Below, piece by piece: positions 52,087 through 61,123 of a DNA stretch of 64,000 bases. The notes below the pieces were generated by a model that did no database searches, was not told the origin of the DNA, and saw only the letters and a list, made by a program, of their open reading frames with translations. The DNA is from Pseudodesulfovibrio portus (GTDB taxonomy: Bacteria > Desulfobacterota > Desulfovibrionia > Desulfovibrionales > Desulfovibrionaceae), in the NCBI RefSeq assembly GCF_026000375.1, contig NZ_AP026708.1:2048501-2112500 (forward strand), in the 5' to 3' direction. Numbering within the stretch: the stretch's first letter is position 1; each line of letters starts with the position of its first letter. The position numbers and the translations under genes are program-made.

Positions 52087-53988
52087 ATGGAAAAAACTAA
52101 CGAATCTGTTGAAATGGCCGACATGGAAATGAATTTTGCCGATGCTCTTGACGAGTATCTGAATTCTGATTTCGGCGATCTGGACGAAGGCACTATCGTT
52201 GCCGGTGAAGTCGTCAAGGTCGACAAGGACTTCGTGCTTGTCGACGTCAATTTCAAGTCCGAAGGACAGATCCCCGTGTCCGAATTCACCGAAGCCGACG
52301 GCACTGTGACCGTCGAGATCGGTGAGAAGGTCGACGTCTACGTCGCCCGCAAGAACGAAGCCGAAGGCACCATCTACTTGTCCCGCGACAAGGCCAAGCG
52401 GATGCAGCTTTTCGATAAACTGGAAGAGCTTCAGGAAAAGGACGGCGAAGTCGTCGGCCGCATCATCCGCCGCATCAAGGGCGGTTACACCGTCGATCTC
52501 GGCGGCGTCGAAGCATTCCTGCCCGGCTCCCACGTCGACCTGCGCCCGGTCCCGGACATGGACGCCCTGGTCAACCAGGAGTTCGATTTCAAGATTCTCA
52601 AGATCAATCGCCGCCGCTCCAACGTCATCGTCTCCCGCCGCGTGCTGCTGGAAGAGATGCGCAGCGAACAGCGCGACAAGCTGCTCGATACCCTGGAAGA
52701 AGGCCAGGTGGTGGAAGGCAAGGTCAAGAACGTCACCGAATACGGCGTGTTCATCGACCTGGGCGGCCTCGACGGCCTGCTCCACATCACCGACATGTCC
52801 TGGAAGCGCATCAAGCACCCCAAGGAGATGGTCAACCTGGGCGACGACCTGCAGCTCAAGATCCTCAACTTCGACCGCGAAGGCCAGAAGGTCTCCCTGG
52901 GCCTCAAGCAGCTCGTTCCCGATCCGTGGGAAAACATCGCCGAGAAGTACCCCGAGGAATCCCGCTTCACCGGCACCATCACCAATCTCGCCGACTACGG
53001 CGCGTTCGTTGAGCTGGAAAACGGCGTTGAAGGTCTGGTTCACATCTCCGAGATGTCCTGGACCCGCAAGCTCCGCCACCCCTCCCAGATGGTCAAGGTC
53101 GGCGACGAAGTCGAAGTCATCGTGCTCGGCGTCGATCCCGAGAAGAAGCGCATCTCCCTGGGCATGAAGCAGATCTCCCCGAACCCGTGGGATGTGGTCG
53201 CCGAGAAGTACCCCGAGGGTACCGTGCTCGAAGGCGCCATCAAGAACATCACCGAATTCGGCGTGTTCATCGGCATCGAGGAAGGCATCGACGGCCTGAT
53301 CCACGTGTCCGACATCTCCTGGACCAAGAAGATCCGCCACCCCTCCGAGGTCTACAAGGCCGGTGACTCCGTCCAGGCCAAGGTCCTCACCGTGGACAAG
53401 GAGAACGAGAAGTTCACCCTGGGCGTCAAGCAGCTGACCGAAGACCCCTGGTCCCAGGTTCCCGCCAAGTACCCCGTGGGCCAGAAGGTCACCGGCACCG
53501 TCACCAACATCACCGACTTCGGTCTGTTCGTGGAAGTGGAAGAGGGCATCGAAGGGTTGGTCCACGTCTCCGAGATCAGCCGCAAGAAGATCAAGTCCCC
53601 CTCCGAGCTGTTCAAGGAAGGCGACTCCATCGAAGCCAAGGTCATCCACGTGTCCGCGGACGAGCGCCGTCTCGGCCTGTCCATCAAGCAGACCAAGGAA
53701 GAGCCTGCCCGCGCCGGCGGCGGCAAGTCCAAGTCCTTCGGCGGTGGCGGCATTGACGCCGGTTCCACCCTGGGCGACCTGCTCCGCGAGAAGCTGGAAG
53801 AGGCTGCCGGCGAGGCCCTGAATGAAGAGCCCGTCGTGGAAGAAGCCCCGGTCGAGGCCGCTCCCGAAGAGCCGGTCGTGGAAGAAGCCGCCGCTGAAGT
53901 CGAAGCTCCTGCCGAAGAAGTGGAAGCCCCGGCCGAAGAAGCCGAAGCTCCCGCCGATGAGGCCGCTGCCGAGGAAGAAGAGAAATAA
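52087..53988 (+). CDS. rpsA: 30S ribosomal protein S1
   Basis: A 633-residue S1 with six S1/OB domains at about residues 35-100, 118-185, 205-275, 290-360, 377-447 and 464-533. Typical strings are VTEYGVFIDLGGLDGLLHIT, VLEGAIKNITEFGVFIGIEE and VTNITDFGLFVEVEEGIEGL. S1 helps mRNA unfold on the 30S subunit. The last 80 residues form a Gly/Lys linker and then an Ala/Glu/Pro-rich acidic tail (repeated VEEAP and AEEVEAPAEE units), longer than in E. coli (557 residues). TGGAGG precedes the ATG. Confidence 0.95.
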   Translation: MEKTNESVEMADMEMNFADALDEYLNSDFGDLDEGTIVAGEVVKVDKDFVLVDVNFKSEGQIPVSEFTEADGTVTVEIGEKVDVYVARKNEAEGTIYLSRDKAKRMQLFDKLEELQEKDGEVVGRIIRRIKGGYTVDLGGVEAFLPGSHVDLRPVPDMDALVNQEFDFKILKINRRRSNVIVSRRVLLEEMRSEQRDKLLDTLEEGQVVEGKVKNVTEYGVFIDLGGLDGLLHITDMSWKRIKHPKEMVNLGDDLQLKILNFDREGQKVSLGLKQLVPDPWENIAEKYPEESRFTGTITNLADYGAFVELENGVEGLVHISEMSWTRKLRHPSQMVKVGDEVEVIVLGVDPEKKRISLGMKQISPNPWDVVAEKYPEGTVLEGAIKNITEFGVFIGIEEGIDGLIHVSDISWTKKIRHPSEVYKAGDSVQAKVLTVDKENEKFTLGVKQLTEDPWSQVPAKYPVGQKVTGTVTNITDFGLFVEVEEGIEGLVHVSEISRKKIKSPSELFKEGDSIEAKVIHVSADERRLGLSIKQTKEEPARAGGGKSKSFGGGGIDAGSTLGDLLREKLEEAAGEALNEEPVVEEAPVEAAPEEPVVEEAAAEVEAPAEEVEAPAEEAEAPADEAAAEEEEK

Positions 53989-54000
53989 AGGAAACACGTC

Positions 54001-54906
54001 ATGCGCGTTGAAGGAACACGTACCCGTTTCTCGCAACGCCACCCCCTTCTGTTCGGGGTGATGATGATCATATTGGCCGTGGCCCTCTTTTCGGGGGCCA
54101 TGGCCTTTTTCCGTTTCATGGGCTGGACGCCCCAGGGGTTGTCCGGGCTGGGCAAGGACAAGGTCGGCATCGTCCATGTGGAGGGCATGATCCTCGACTC
54201 CACCGACGTGGTGGAATGGATTCGCACCCTCGAAGAGGACGCCTCGGTCAAGGGCGTGCTCCTGCGCGTCAACTCGCCCGGCGGGGCCATCGCCCCTTCC
54301 CAGGAAATCTACGCCGCCGTTAAGAATCTCAATCAGGTCAAGCCCGTGGTCGCTTCCTACGGCTCACTGGCCGCGTCCGGCGGCTACTACTGCTCCTGCC
54401 CGGCGGAACTGATCTACGCCAACCCCGGCTCGGTCACCGCGTCCATCGGCGTCATGGCCGAGTTCGTCACCGTCACCGAGGCGCTGGAAAAACTCGGCAT
54501 CAAGCCCGAAGTGCTGACCACCGGCAAGTACAAGGCCGCCGGAACGCCCATGCGCGAACTTTCCGACGAGCAGCGCGAACAGATGCAGGGACTCATGCAG
54601 GACCTGCACGACCAGTTCGTGGACCACGTGGCCGAGGCGCGCGGCATGGACCGCGAGCGCGTGGCCGCCATAGCCGACGGGCGCGCCGTCACCGGTCGGC
54701 AGGCTCTGGCCCTCGGCCTTGTCGATCAGCTCGGCACCCGCTACGACGCCATCAGGAAGCTCAAGGAACTCGCCGGAATCCAGGGCAAGGCCGCGCTCCT
54801 CGAAGGCCCCGAAAAAGACATCCCCTTTGTCCAGCAACTCCTGGGCACGCTCAAGATCGACATATCCTCGGCCATGCCTAACGGCTGGTCCTTCTCCTAT
54901 AAATAG
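54001..54906 (+). CDS. sppA: signal peptide peptidase SppA, short form
   Basis: A 301-residue membrane-anchored serine peptidase. A single N-terminal helix (LLFGVMMIILAVALFSGAMA) is followed by the crotonase-like SppA domain. It has LLRVNSPGGAIAPSQEIY, the nucleophile Ser in VASYGSLAASGGYY, the general-base Lys in TTGKYKAAGTPMR, and VTGRQALALGLVDQLG. It cuts remnant signal peptides in the membrane. It starts 12 bp after rpsA, a common pairing in these bacteria, and is probably cotranscribed with it. Confidence 0.92.
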   Translation: MRVEGTRTRFSQRHPLLFGVMMIILAVALFSGAMAFFRFMGWTPQGLSGLGKDKVGIVHVEGMILDSTDVVEWIRTLEEDASVKGVLLRVNSPGGAIAPSQEIYAAVKNLNQVKPVVASYGSLAASGGYYCSCPAELIYANPGSVTASIGVMAEFVTVTEALEKLGIKPEVLTTGKYKAAGTPMRELSDEQREQMQGLMQDLHDQFVDHVAEARGMDRERVAAIADGRAVTGRQALALGLVDQLGTRYDAIRKLKELAGIQGKAALLEGPEKDIPFVQQLLGTLKIDISSAMPNGWSFSYK

Positions 54907-55096
54907 GCTTTTGCCTCCACTATTCTGCATTTCCTGACGCTTTTCACCGTCTGCCCTATGCTGGTGGCATGAATATCGTTTCTATGATAATCGCCAGTTA
55001 CAGTCGTGATTGTGCAGCCAAGCCATTCCGTTTTTTCAGAAGCGTTGCAAGATTATCCCATTCGCTGAATGGTTTTCACGTATGAAGGAGTGGGCC

Positions 55097-56947
55097 ATGA
55101 CATTGGAAGATATCCTTGAGCGAGTCAAAAACAGCAACACCCAAGTCGTTAAGTACGGATACGCGGTCTATGTCCTTTTTAGTATAGCCGTAGCCGTCCT
55201 GAGCTGGGCAAAAGGAGCAAGCCTCGGTCGGTTATTTTTCGTGGTGATACTGTTGATGGGCCTTGCAGGATCAGCCTGGGCGTTTCAGCAGATGACAACG
55301 GCAAAAACCGTTTTCTGGAGGTACCTGGGGTTTGTCTTTGGAGGCTGCTCACTGCTTTGTATCCTTTTTATATTTGTCGTGTCATCCTACTTCCTTGTGA
55401 CTGGCAAGCCGGACAGTTTAAGGCATTTACTCGGCATTGATCCACCGACCGTTGTTTCGATTACCAATTTGAGGCTTGAATCCAAGGGTAAAGAGTTTAT
55501 CACCCTGTCTTGGGACGCATACGCGGGGAAAGCCGAGGAGATATTGCTCAAGCACAAAAGATGTGATCTTCATAAATTTCAAGAGATTATTTTACCAACC
55601 GACGCGGTGCAATTTAGCCTTCCAAGTGTCGAACCAAACAAGAAATATCGTTTCATATTGTACGCAAGGTCAGGAGAGCTTTTATCAAATCCGGCTCAAC
55701 TGATTGTCTCCACAGATGCCGACAAAAAATATCTCGGAAAAGAAGCTGAGTATGAAATATTCTACACCGGACGGATTGATGCAAACGATAGAGCCAACGA
55801 TGACAATGGGCTTCTTTATTATAGATGCGATGCTGATCTGTGGGTGTACGAAGGCAAGGTTGTGGACGGCAATCCATCGGGAAAAGGTCGGCTAACCCAG
55901 CGTATAGATTGTGGAATATCCTTTTGCGAAACGTCCTTTTCTTCTCCTGGCCAGTTCTCAGGATACTGTCGGCTTGCATTGCGTGATCCGAGGATTGATT
56001 TTGTTGGTGACTCTGAACAATACTTCGGCTGCATAGAGATCAATGGCAATGTTTTAACGAAAAGCACACCCTCACGTCCCAACGCAAACCTGCGAGTCGG
56101 GCCGTTTACAGTCGTTTTGGATGGCGAAGTTGATATAGATGCCGGGAATTCAAAGAGAATTGAAGGAGTTGTCACAGCCGGCAAGTTTTCCGGTGTCATC
56201 ACACAAAAGACCGACAACTACGAAAGCATCTATCGTTATCTTGATGGTGAAAAGCAGCTTGGCTACTACATCAATCTGGGACACACTTTGGGAGTTGTTG
56301 GTAGTACTTATGAGCCCGGCAGTGATCATGATATCAAGCTTCTCTTCAACGGGACCACCGTAAGATATGGCCTTTTTAGGGGAAGCACCATGCCATACAC
56401 TGGATACAATTTCGCGTGGAATTTGGTAAGCGGTCGAATGTGGGCCACATCTAGTAGGAACGGAAACGATACAGATTTAAGCCCTGTTGGGGGTATGTCC
56501 GGTCTGTGTGCAAATGAGGAGCACTTTGGACTGGCAGAAAATGGAGCTAATCCGAATGAAGTTGGTTCGTGGAAACTAGATTGCGGGTCAATATATCACG
56601 ACGACCAGAAAGTCGGCATTGAATGTACGCTGGAGTCAGAAATGGCGCAGGTGTCTATTGTCGCGACAAAAATGATCGACAGCTACCCAGAGTTCATAAT
56701 ATCCACTGGAGGTCATGCAAGCAACCTCATGTCTATCGACATAGATGGTCAGACATTTAGCGGCCCCAGTTTAAATTACGCAATAAAAAAGGCCGCCCCG
56801 TTGGCCCTCGCCAGGATGGCCTTCGCCAGTCAGATTACAAATACAACCCAAGGACTAAGCACCTCCCTTGATGGCGTCGATAAGCTCATAGCGATTCTTT
56901 TCGGTCGGCTGTATTACTGTACGGGCCCATATTACATGGATGACTGA
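55097..56947 (+). CDS. AT-rich gene: membrane protein with Fn3-like and MORN-like segments, function unknown
   Basis: A 616-residue protein whose base composition (about 43-47% GC by eye) and codon use (AGA, ATA, TTA) differ sharply from its neighbours, which suggests recent transfer. Three hydrophobic helices occur by residue 95. A fibronectin-III-like unit spans about 115-205 (VSITNLRLESKGKEFITLSW, NKKYRFILYARSGELLSNPA). A MORN-like unit, YEGKVVDGNPSGKGRLTQ, lies near residue 255. The C-terminal half is beta-rich and of unknown fold. The ATG at 55097 has a perfect AAGGAG six bases upstream. Not recognised as a known family. Confidence 0.75.
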   Translation: MTLEDILERVKNSNTQVVKYGYAVYVLFSIAVAVLSWAKGASLGRLFFVVILLMGLAGSAWAFQQMTTAKTVFWRYLGFVFGGCSLLCILFIFVVSSYFLVTGKPDSLRHLLGIDPPTVVSITNLRLESKGKEFITLSWDAYAGKAEEILLKHKRCDLHKFQEIILPTDAVQFSLPSVEPNKKYRFILYARSGELLSNPAQLIVSTDADKKYLGKEAEYEIFYTGRIDANDRANDDNGLLYYRCDADLWVYEGKVVDGNPSGKGRLTQRIDCGISFCETSFSSPGQFSGYCRLALRDPRIDFVGDSEQYFGCIEINGNVLTKSTPSRPNANLRVGPFTVVLDGEVDIDAGNSKRIEGVVTAGKFSGVITQKTDNYESIYRYLDGEKQLGYYINLGHTLGVVGSTYEPGSDHDIKLLFNGTTVRYGLFRGSTMPYTGYNFAWNLVSGRMWATSSRNGNDTDLSPVGGMSGLCANEEHFGLAENGANPNEVGSWKLDCGSIYHDDQKVGIECTLESEMAQVSIVATKMIDSYPEFIISTGGHASNLMSIDIDGQTFSGPSLNYAIKKAAPLALARMAFASQITNTTQGLSTSLDGVDKLIAILFGRLYYCTGPYYMDD

Positions 56948-56991
56948 GTGCCCTCTATTTAGGCTCTCTCACAAATGCCCTTGAAACTCCC

Positions 56992-58326
56992 CTAGAATCC
57001 GTACCGCAGGTATTCCTTGTCCAGCCGGTTGATCATCTGCATGTAGCGGTAGGTGCCCTTGATCTGGGCCTCTTCCAGGACGTGGTAGCCCTTGGCCCGG
57101 CATTTGGGGCAGGCGTTGATGGGGATTTCCACGCCCAGGCAGAGCGGGCCGGAGTCGGCCCGGGTTTCGACCTTGTAGAGACCCCGGCAATCCTTGCACA
57201 CGGTTACGGTCTCCTGCTGCACCTCGTTGATGCCGTCGGTGTCGTAGTAGACCTGCTTGTGCCGGATGAAGGTGTCGCCGGACAGCACGCCCTGGCGGGA
57301 GTCGTCTGACGGCTTGACCGCGGGCGGGTCGAAATAGAGTCTGGGGAGCTGCTTGCACAGCTCCTCGATATACGCGGTGGTCTTGGCGTCCTGGCGGATG
57401 CGTTCGGCGTTGTAGTTGGGCTCCATGACCTGGGAGTAGTCCACGCCCGCCATGGCCAGGCAGATGCCGAGGTTGATGTAGGGCAGGGCCCCCTGGATGG
57501 AGTAGCCCCCTTCGAGCACGGCGATGTCCGGCTTGAGCATCTCATTCATGGCCGCGTACCCGCGCGCCGAGAAGTTCATGTTGGTGATGGGGTCGGTGAA
57601 ATGGTTGTCCTGGCCCGCCGAATTGATGACCAGGTCCGGCTTGAAGTCGTCGAGGATGGGCAGGACGATCCGCTCGACGGCCATGAGGAAGCCCTCGTCC
57701 GAGGTGTGCGGCGGCAGGGGGATGTTGATGGTCCGGCCCCTGGCGTTGGGTCCGCCCAGCTCCTGCGGGAAGCCGGTGCCGGGGTACAGGGTGCGCCCGT
57801 CCTGGTGCAGGGAGATGAACAGGGTGTCCGGGTCGTGCCAGTACACGTCCTGCGTGCCGTCGCCGTGGTGGCAGTCGGTATCCACGATGGCCACGCGCTT
57901 GTGGCCGTATTTCTCGCGGATGTGCTCGATCATCACGGCTTCGATGTTGATGTTGCAGAACCCGCGCGAGCCGTGCACGACCTTCATGGCGTGGTGGCCG
58001 GGGGGGCGGACCATGGCAAAGGCGCGTTCGCGCTCGCCCTGCATGACCAGGTCGGCGGCCTTCATGGCCCCGCCGGCCGAGATGAGGTGGGACCGGGTGG
58101 CCACCGAGGGCACTTCCGGGAAACAGAAGTGGACGCGCTCGACGTCTTCGATGTCGGCCACGTCGGGCTTGTATTCGCCCACGCCCTCGATGTCGAAGAG
58201 GCCTTCCTCGCGCAGCTGGTCCTGGGTGTAGAGCAGCCGCTCCTGGCGCTCGGGATGGGTGGGCGAGATGGCCCAGTCGAAGGCCGGGAAAAAGATGATG
58301 CCGAGTGAGTTGTTGGCCTTGAGCAT
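56992..58326 (-). CDS. histone deacetylase-like amidohydrolase with C-terminal zinc ribbon
   Basis: A 444-residue protein of the HDAC/acetylpolyamine amidohydrolase superfamily. The core has MVRPPGHHAMKVVHGSRGFC, IVDTDCHHGDGTQDVYW (zinc Asp and His), SAGQDNHFTDP (zinc Asp) and VLEGGYSIQG. After residue 390 comes a zinc-ribbon-like part with C-x-x-C (CKDCRGLY) and C-x-x-C (CPKCRAKG). It should remove an acetyl group from an amine or amide substrate. It begins 2 bp after the stop of the hydantoinase-like gene, so the two enzymes work in one unit. Confidence 0.88.
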   Translation of the reverse strand: MLKANNSLGIIFFPAFDWAISPTHPERQERLLYTQDQLREEGLFDIEGVGEYKPDVADIEDVERVHFCFPEVPSVATRSHLISAGGAMKAADLVMQGERERAFAMVRPPGHHAMKVVHGSRGFCNINIEAVMIEHIREKYGHKRVAIVDTDCHHGDGTQDVYWHDPDTLFISLHQDGRTLYPGTGFPQELGGPNARGRTINIPLPPHTSDEGFLMAVERIVLPILDDFKPDLVINSAGQDNHFTDPITNMNFSARGYAAMNEMLKPDIAVLEGGYSIQGALPYINLGICLAMAGVDYSQVMEPNYNAERIRQDAKTTAYIEELCKQLPRLYFDPPAVKPSDDSRQGVLSGDTFIRHKQVYYDTDGINEVQQETVTVCKDCRGLYKVETRADSGPLCLGVEIPINACPKCRAKGYHVLEEAQIKGTYRYMQMINRLDKEYLRYGF

Positions 58327-58328
58327 GA

Positions 58329-60032
58329 CTATCTCCCCGCCCCGAAGGTCTTGACCACGCCGGGCCGCACCTGGGCCTTGACGCGGATGTTCCTGCCCAC
58401 CTGCTCCATGTCCTCGACCATGTTGAAGCTGGATGCGTGGGTGATCTCGGCGTTCTCGGTCTTGAGCTGCACGCCCATGGAGTCGAGGTGCATGACCAGC
58501 TGGTTCACGGCGTCCTTTTCGGCGTCCGCGAGGTCGTACCGGGTGTGGATGTTCTCGCGGTAGGATAGGGACGGGATGAACAGCACGTGCCGCTGGGTGT
58601 CGGCGAACAGCTCCAGCTCCCAGGTGGTTCGGGTCAGGGCCGCGCCGATGGCGTTGGCCACGTCGAAATTGTCCGGCACCTCGGTGGAGAGCTGGAAGCG
58701 GCGGAAGAGATGGGTCTTCATGGCCTGGGCCGGGCCGCCCATGAGGTAGACCTTCTTGGGCACGATCTTCTTGTCCTGGATCAGCTCGTGGATGGTGTAG
58801 ACCGGCTTGGAGTTGATGGCGTCCAGCAGTTCGCGGGCCGCGACGTGGATGGCGTCCGTGGCGTGGGCCACGGCGGCCTCGGCCAGTCCGTCGCCGGTCA
58901 TGGAATGGGCGGTCGCATAGGCGTCGATGGCGGCCCGGGATTTTCCGGTGTCGCCCACCGCGCAGTCTCCGGTGCAGTTCAGGGCGTCGGTCAGGGTGAC
59001 GCGCTCGCCGCCCAGGCACACGGACGGGCCGATCCGGTTGGGGCCGACGCGCACCTCGTCTCCAACCACCGAGATGGCCGAGTCGCCGCCGATGCCGATG
59101 GAGTGGACCTTGAGGGCCGAGACCAGGGTCGGGTGGGAGCCGATGTCGATGCCCTCGCGCTCGATGAGCGGCGCGCCCGAGGCAAAGACCGCGATGTCCG
59201 TGGTGGTGCCGCCGATGTCCAGGATGATCGAGTCGTGGAAGATGTCGGTCAGGGCGATGATGCCCATGACCGAGGCGGCGGGGCCGGAAAAGATGGACTG
59301 CACGGGCATTTTCCGCGACTGGGAAAGGGGCATGGTGCCGCCGTCCGCCTTGAGGATGTTGACCTTGACGTGGGCCAGGCCCATGCCCTTGAGCGCCTTT
59401 TCCACGGCGGTGGCGAACTGGTTGTAGAGTCGCCAGACCGCGCAGTTGAAGTAGGCGGTGGCCACCCGGCGGGGGAAGTTCAGCGCTCCGCCCAGCTGGT
59501 GGCCGAGGGTGACGAAGTCGGCGTACTCGCAGACCGACTCGTCCACGCAGTTGCAGACCATGCGCCGGATGTAGTTTTCGTGGCGCGGGTTGCGGGTGGA
59601 GAACTTGCCCACTGCGGCGTAGACGCGGATGTCGTTCTTGCGGCAGGCGTCGATGGCTGCCGAGAGCTGGCGCGGGGCCAGGGCGCGGACCTCGTTGCCC
59701 CGGTGGTCGATGGACCCGTCGATGACGTGGAAGTCCTTGCAGGGCATGAAGTTGTGCGGGTCGATGCCCGGTCCTGCCGAAACGATGACGCCCACGTCCT
59801 CGGTCTTGCCCTGGACGATGGCATTGGTGGACAGGGTGGTGGACAGGTTGAGCTGGGTGACGGCGGCCTGATCCACCTCCTTGAGGATGGTTTCAAGGGC
59901 CTCGGTCACCGAGGAGAGCAGGTCGTCATGGCGTGTGGGAACCTTGCAGGACGCGGCCACGCGCACTCCGCTTTTCGTGTCGATGGCGACCGCGTCCGTG
60001 TGCGTGCCGCCGACGTCTATTCCGAGTAGCAT
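58329..60032 (-). CDS. hydantoinase/oxoprolinase-family protein (HyuA-like)
   Basis: A 567-residue ASKHA-fold protein of the N-methylhydantoinase A/5-oxoprolinase A family. Features are LGIDVGGTHTDAVAI (phosphate-1 loop), TTLSTNAIVQGK, GPAASVMGIIAL, ILDIGGTTTDIAVFASG (phosphate-2 loop) and a C-terminal region with YLMGGPAQAMK. Family members use ATP to open hydantoin or oxoproline rings, usually with a B subunit; none is seen here. Its partner is instead the HDAC-like gene directly downstream. The ATG at 60032 is chosen because the first residues then form the usual MLLGIDVGGT. Confidence 0.85.
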   Translation of the reverse strand: MLLGIDVGGTHTDAVAIDTKSGVRVAASCKVPTRHDDLLSSVTEALETILKEVDQAAVTQLNLSTTLSTNAIVQGKTEDVGVIVSAGPGIDPHNFMPCKDFHVIDGSIDHRGNEVRALAPRQLSAAIDACRKNDIRVYAAVGKFSTRNPRHENYIRRMVCNCVDESVCEYADFVTLGHQLGGALNFPRRVATAYFNCAVWRLYNQFATAVEKALKGMGLAHVKVNILKADGGTMPLSQSRKMPVQSIFSGPAASVMGIIALTDIFHDSIILDIGGTTTDIAVFASGAPLIEREGIDIGSHPTLVSALKVHSIGIGGDSAISVVGDEVRVGPNRIGPSVCLGGERVTLTDALNCTGDCAVGDTGKSRAAIDAYATAHSMTGDGLAEAAVAHATDAIHVAARELLDAINSKPVYTIHELIQDKKIVPKKVYLMGGPAQAMKTHLFRRFQLSTEVPDNFDVANAIGAALTRTTWELELFADTQRHVLFIPSLSYRENIHTRYDLADAEKDAVNQLVMHLDSMGVQLKTENAEITHASSFNMVEDMEQVGRNIRVKAQVRPGVVKTFGAGR

Positions 60033-60105
60033 TCTTTCTCCAAATTTTTTCAAGCGTAGACTGGATTTACCACTGCTTGCGCCCATGGCGCAACATTAAT
60101 CGGCC

Positions 60106-60135
60106 AGTGGTCAAAATGGTCCGGGGAGTGGTCAA
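60106..60135. promoter_or_regulatory. TGGTC repeat cluster in a divergent promoter region
   Basis: AGTGGTCAA occurs at 60106-60114 and 60127-60135, 21 bp apart (two helical turns), with a third TGGTC at 60117-60121. It lies between the hydantoinase-like and NmrA-like genes and could bind a regulator of either. A CCCCTGC/GCAGGGG hairpin precedes the ribosome site of the NmrA-like gene (60233-60249). Confidence 0.35.
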
Positions 60136-60259
60136 GGGTTTGGTTGGCGGAATTCCTCCGTAAACAGGGGTTTGCAATTTGCCTAATGGAGTCCACTTCG
60201 TGTAGCGTGGGCCGGTCACTCACCACCAAGCCCCTGCGCGGCAGGGGAAGGAGATATGC

Positions 60260-61123
60260 ATGGGCAGGATTTTCATCGCGGGCGCAGCCGGGAACATCGG
60301 CTCCGCCCTTGTGGAGGAACTGGACAGGGACGGGATCGTGGCCGGTGTGCACTCGCCGGAAAAGGCGGAGACCCTGGCCGGAAAGGGGGTCGAGGCGCGG
60401 GTCTTCGATTTCGCGGACGCGGACTCCATGGCCAGGGCCATGGACGGATGCGACCGGCTGTTCCTGGTGCTCCCGTTCCGCGAGGAGCTGGCCCGGTACG
60501 GTCGTCTTGCGGTTGACGCGGCCAAGGCGGCGGGCATCGAATACATCGTCCGCTCCTCGGGCTACGGCGCGTCCTCGGACGCCCACTGGCGGCTGGGCCG
60601 GGAGCAGGGCATGGTGGACCAGTTCGTGGAGGATTCTGAGATTCCCTTCACCACCCTGCGGCCCAACTCCTTCATGCAGAATTTCATCGGCCCGCTGGCT
60701 CCCATGGTCCGCTCCGGCGTCATCGCCCTGCCCGAAGAGGACTACGCGGTCAGCTACATCGACGTTCGCGACATCGCGGCCTGCGCGGCCCGGCTGCTCA
60801 CGGATGGCGAAGGGCATACGGGCAACGCCTACGCCCTGACCGGCCCCGAGGGGCTGACCCTGCATCAGGTGGCCGGGAAGATCGCGGCGGCAGGCGGCAT
60901 CACCGTGACCTACACCCCCGTCGAGGAAGAGGCCTTCATCAGAGCTTTGGACACCAATGGGGTGCCGGAGTGGAATCGAAACATGTTGGTCAGCCTGTCC
61001 AGGGTGGTCAAACTCGGCATGATGGGCAACGTTACCCAGGCCGTTGAATACCTGACCGGCACTCCGGCGAGGTCCTTTGACGGTTTTGCCGAAGAAAACG
61101 CCGGGGCCTGGAAGCAGCCATGA
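60260..61123 (+). CDS. NmrA-like NAD(P)-binding protein
   Basis: A 287-residue atypical short-chain dehydrogenase fold. It has the dinucleotide motif IFIAGAAGNIGSALVEEL, RLFLVLPFREELARYGR, YIVRSSGYGASSDAHWRLGR, TTLRPNSFMQNFIGPLAPM, and an AYALTGPEGLTLHQVAG strand. NmrA/quinone-reductase-2-like proteins bind NADP and act as redox sensors or reductases. The active-site Tyr-Lys of classical SDRs is not evident. AAGGAG precedes the ATG. It overlaps the HD-GYP gene by 4 bp. Confidence 0.85.
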   Translation: MGRIFIAGAAGNIGSALVEELDRDGIVAGVHSPEKAETLAGKGVEARVFDFADADSMARAMDGCDRLFLVLPFREELARYGRLAVDAAKAAGIEYIVRSSGYGASSDAHWRLGREQGMVDQFVEDSEIPFTTLRPNSFMQNFIGPLAPMVRSGVIALPEEDYAVSYIDVRDIAACAARLLTDGEGHTGNAYALTGPEGLTLHQVAGKIAAAGGITVTYTPVEEEAFIRALDTNGVPEWNRNMLVSLSRVVKLGMMGNVTQAVEYLTGTPARSFDGFAEENAGAWKQP

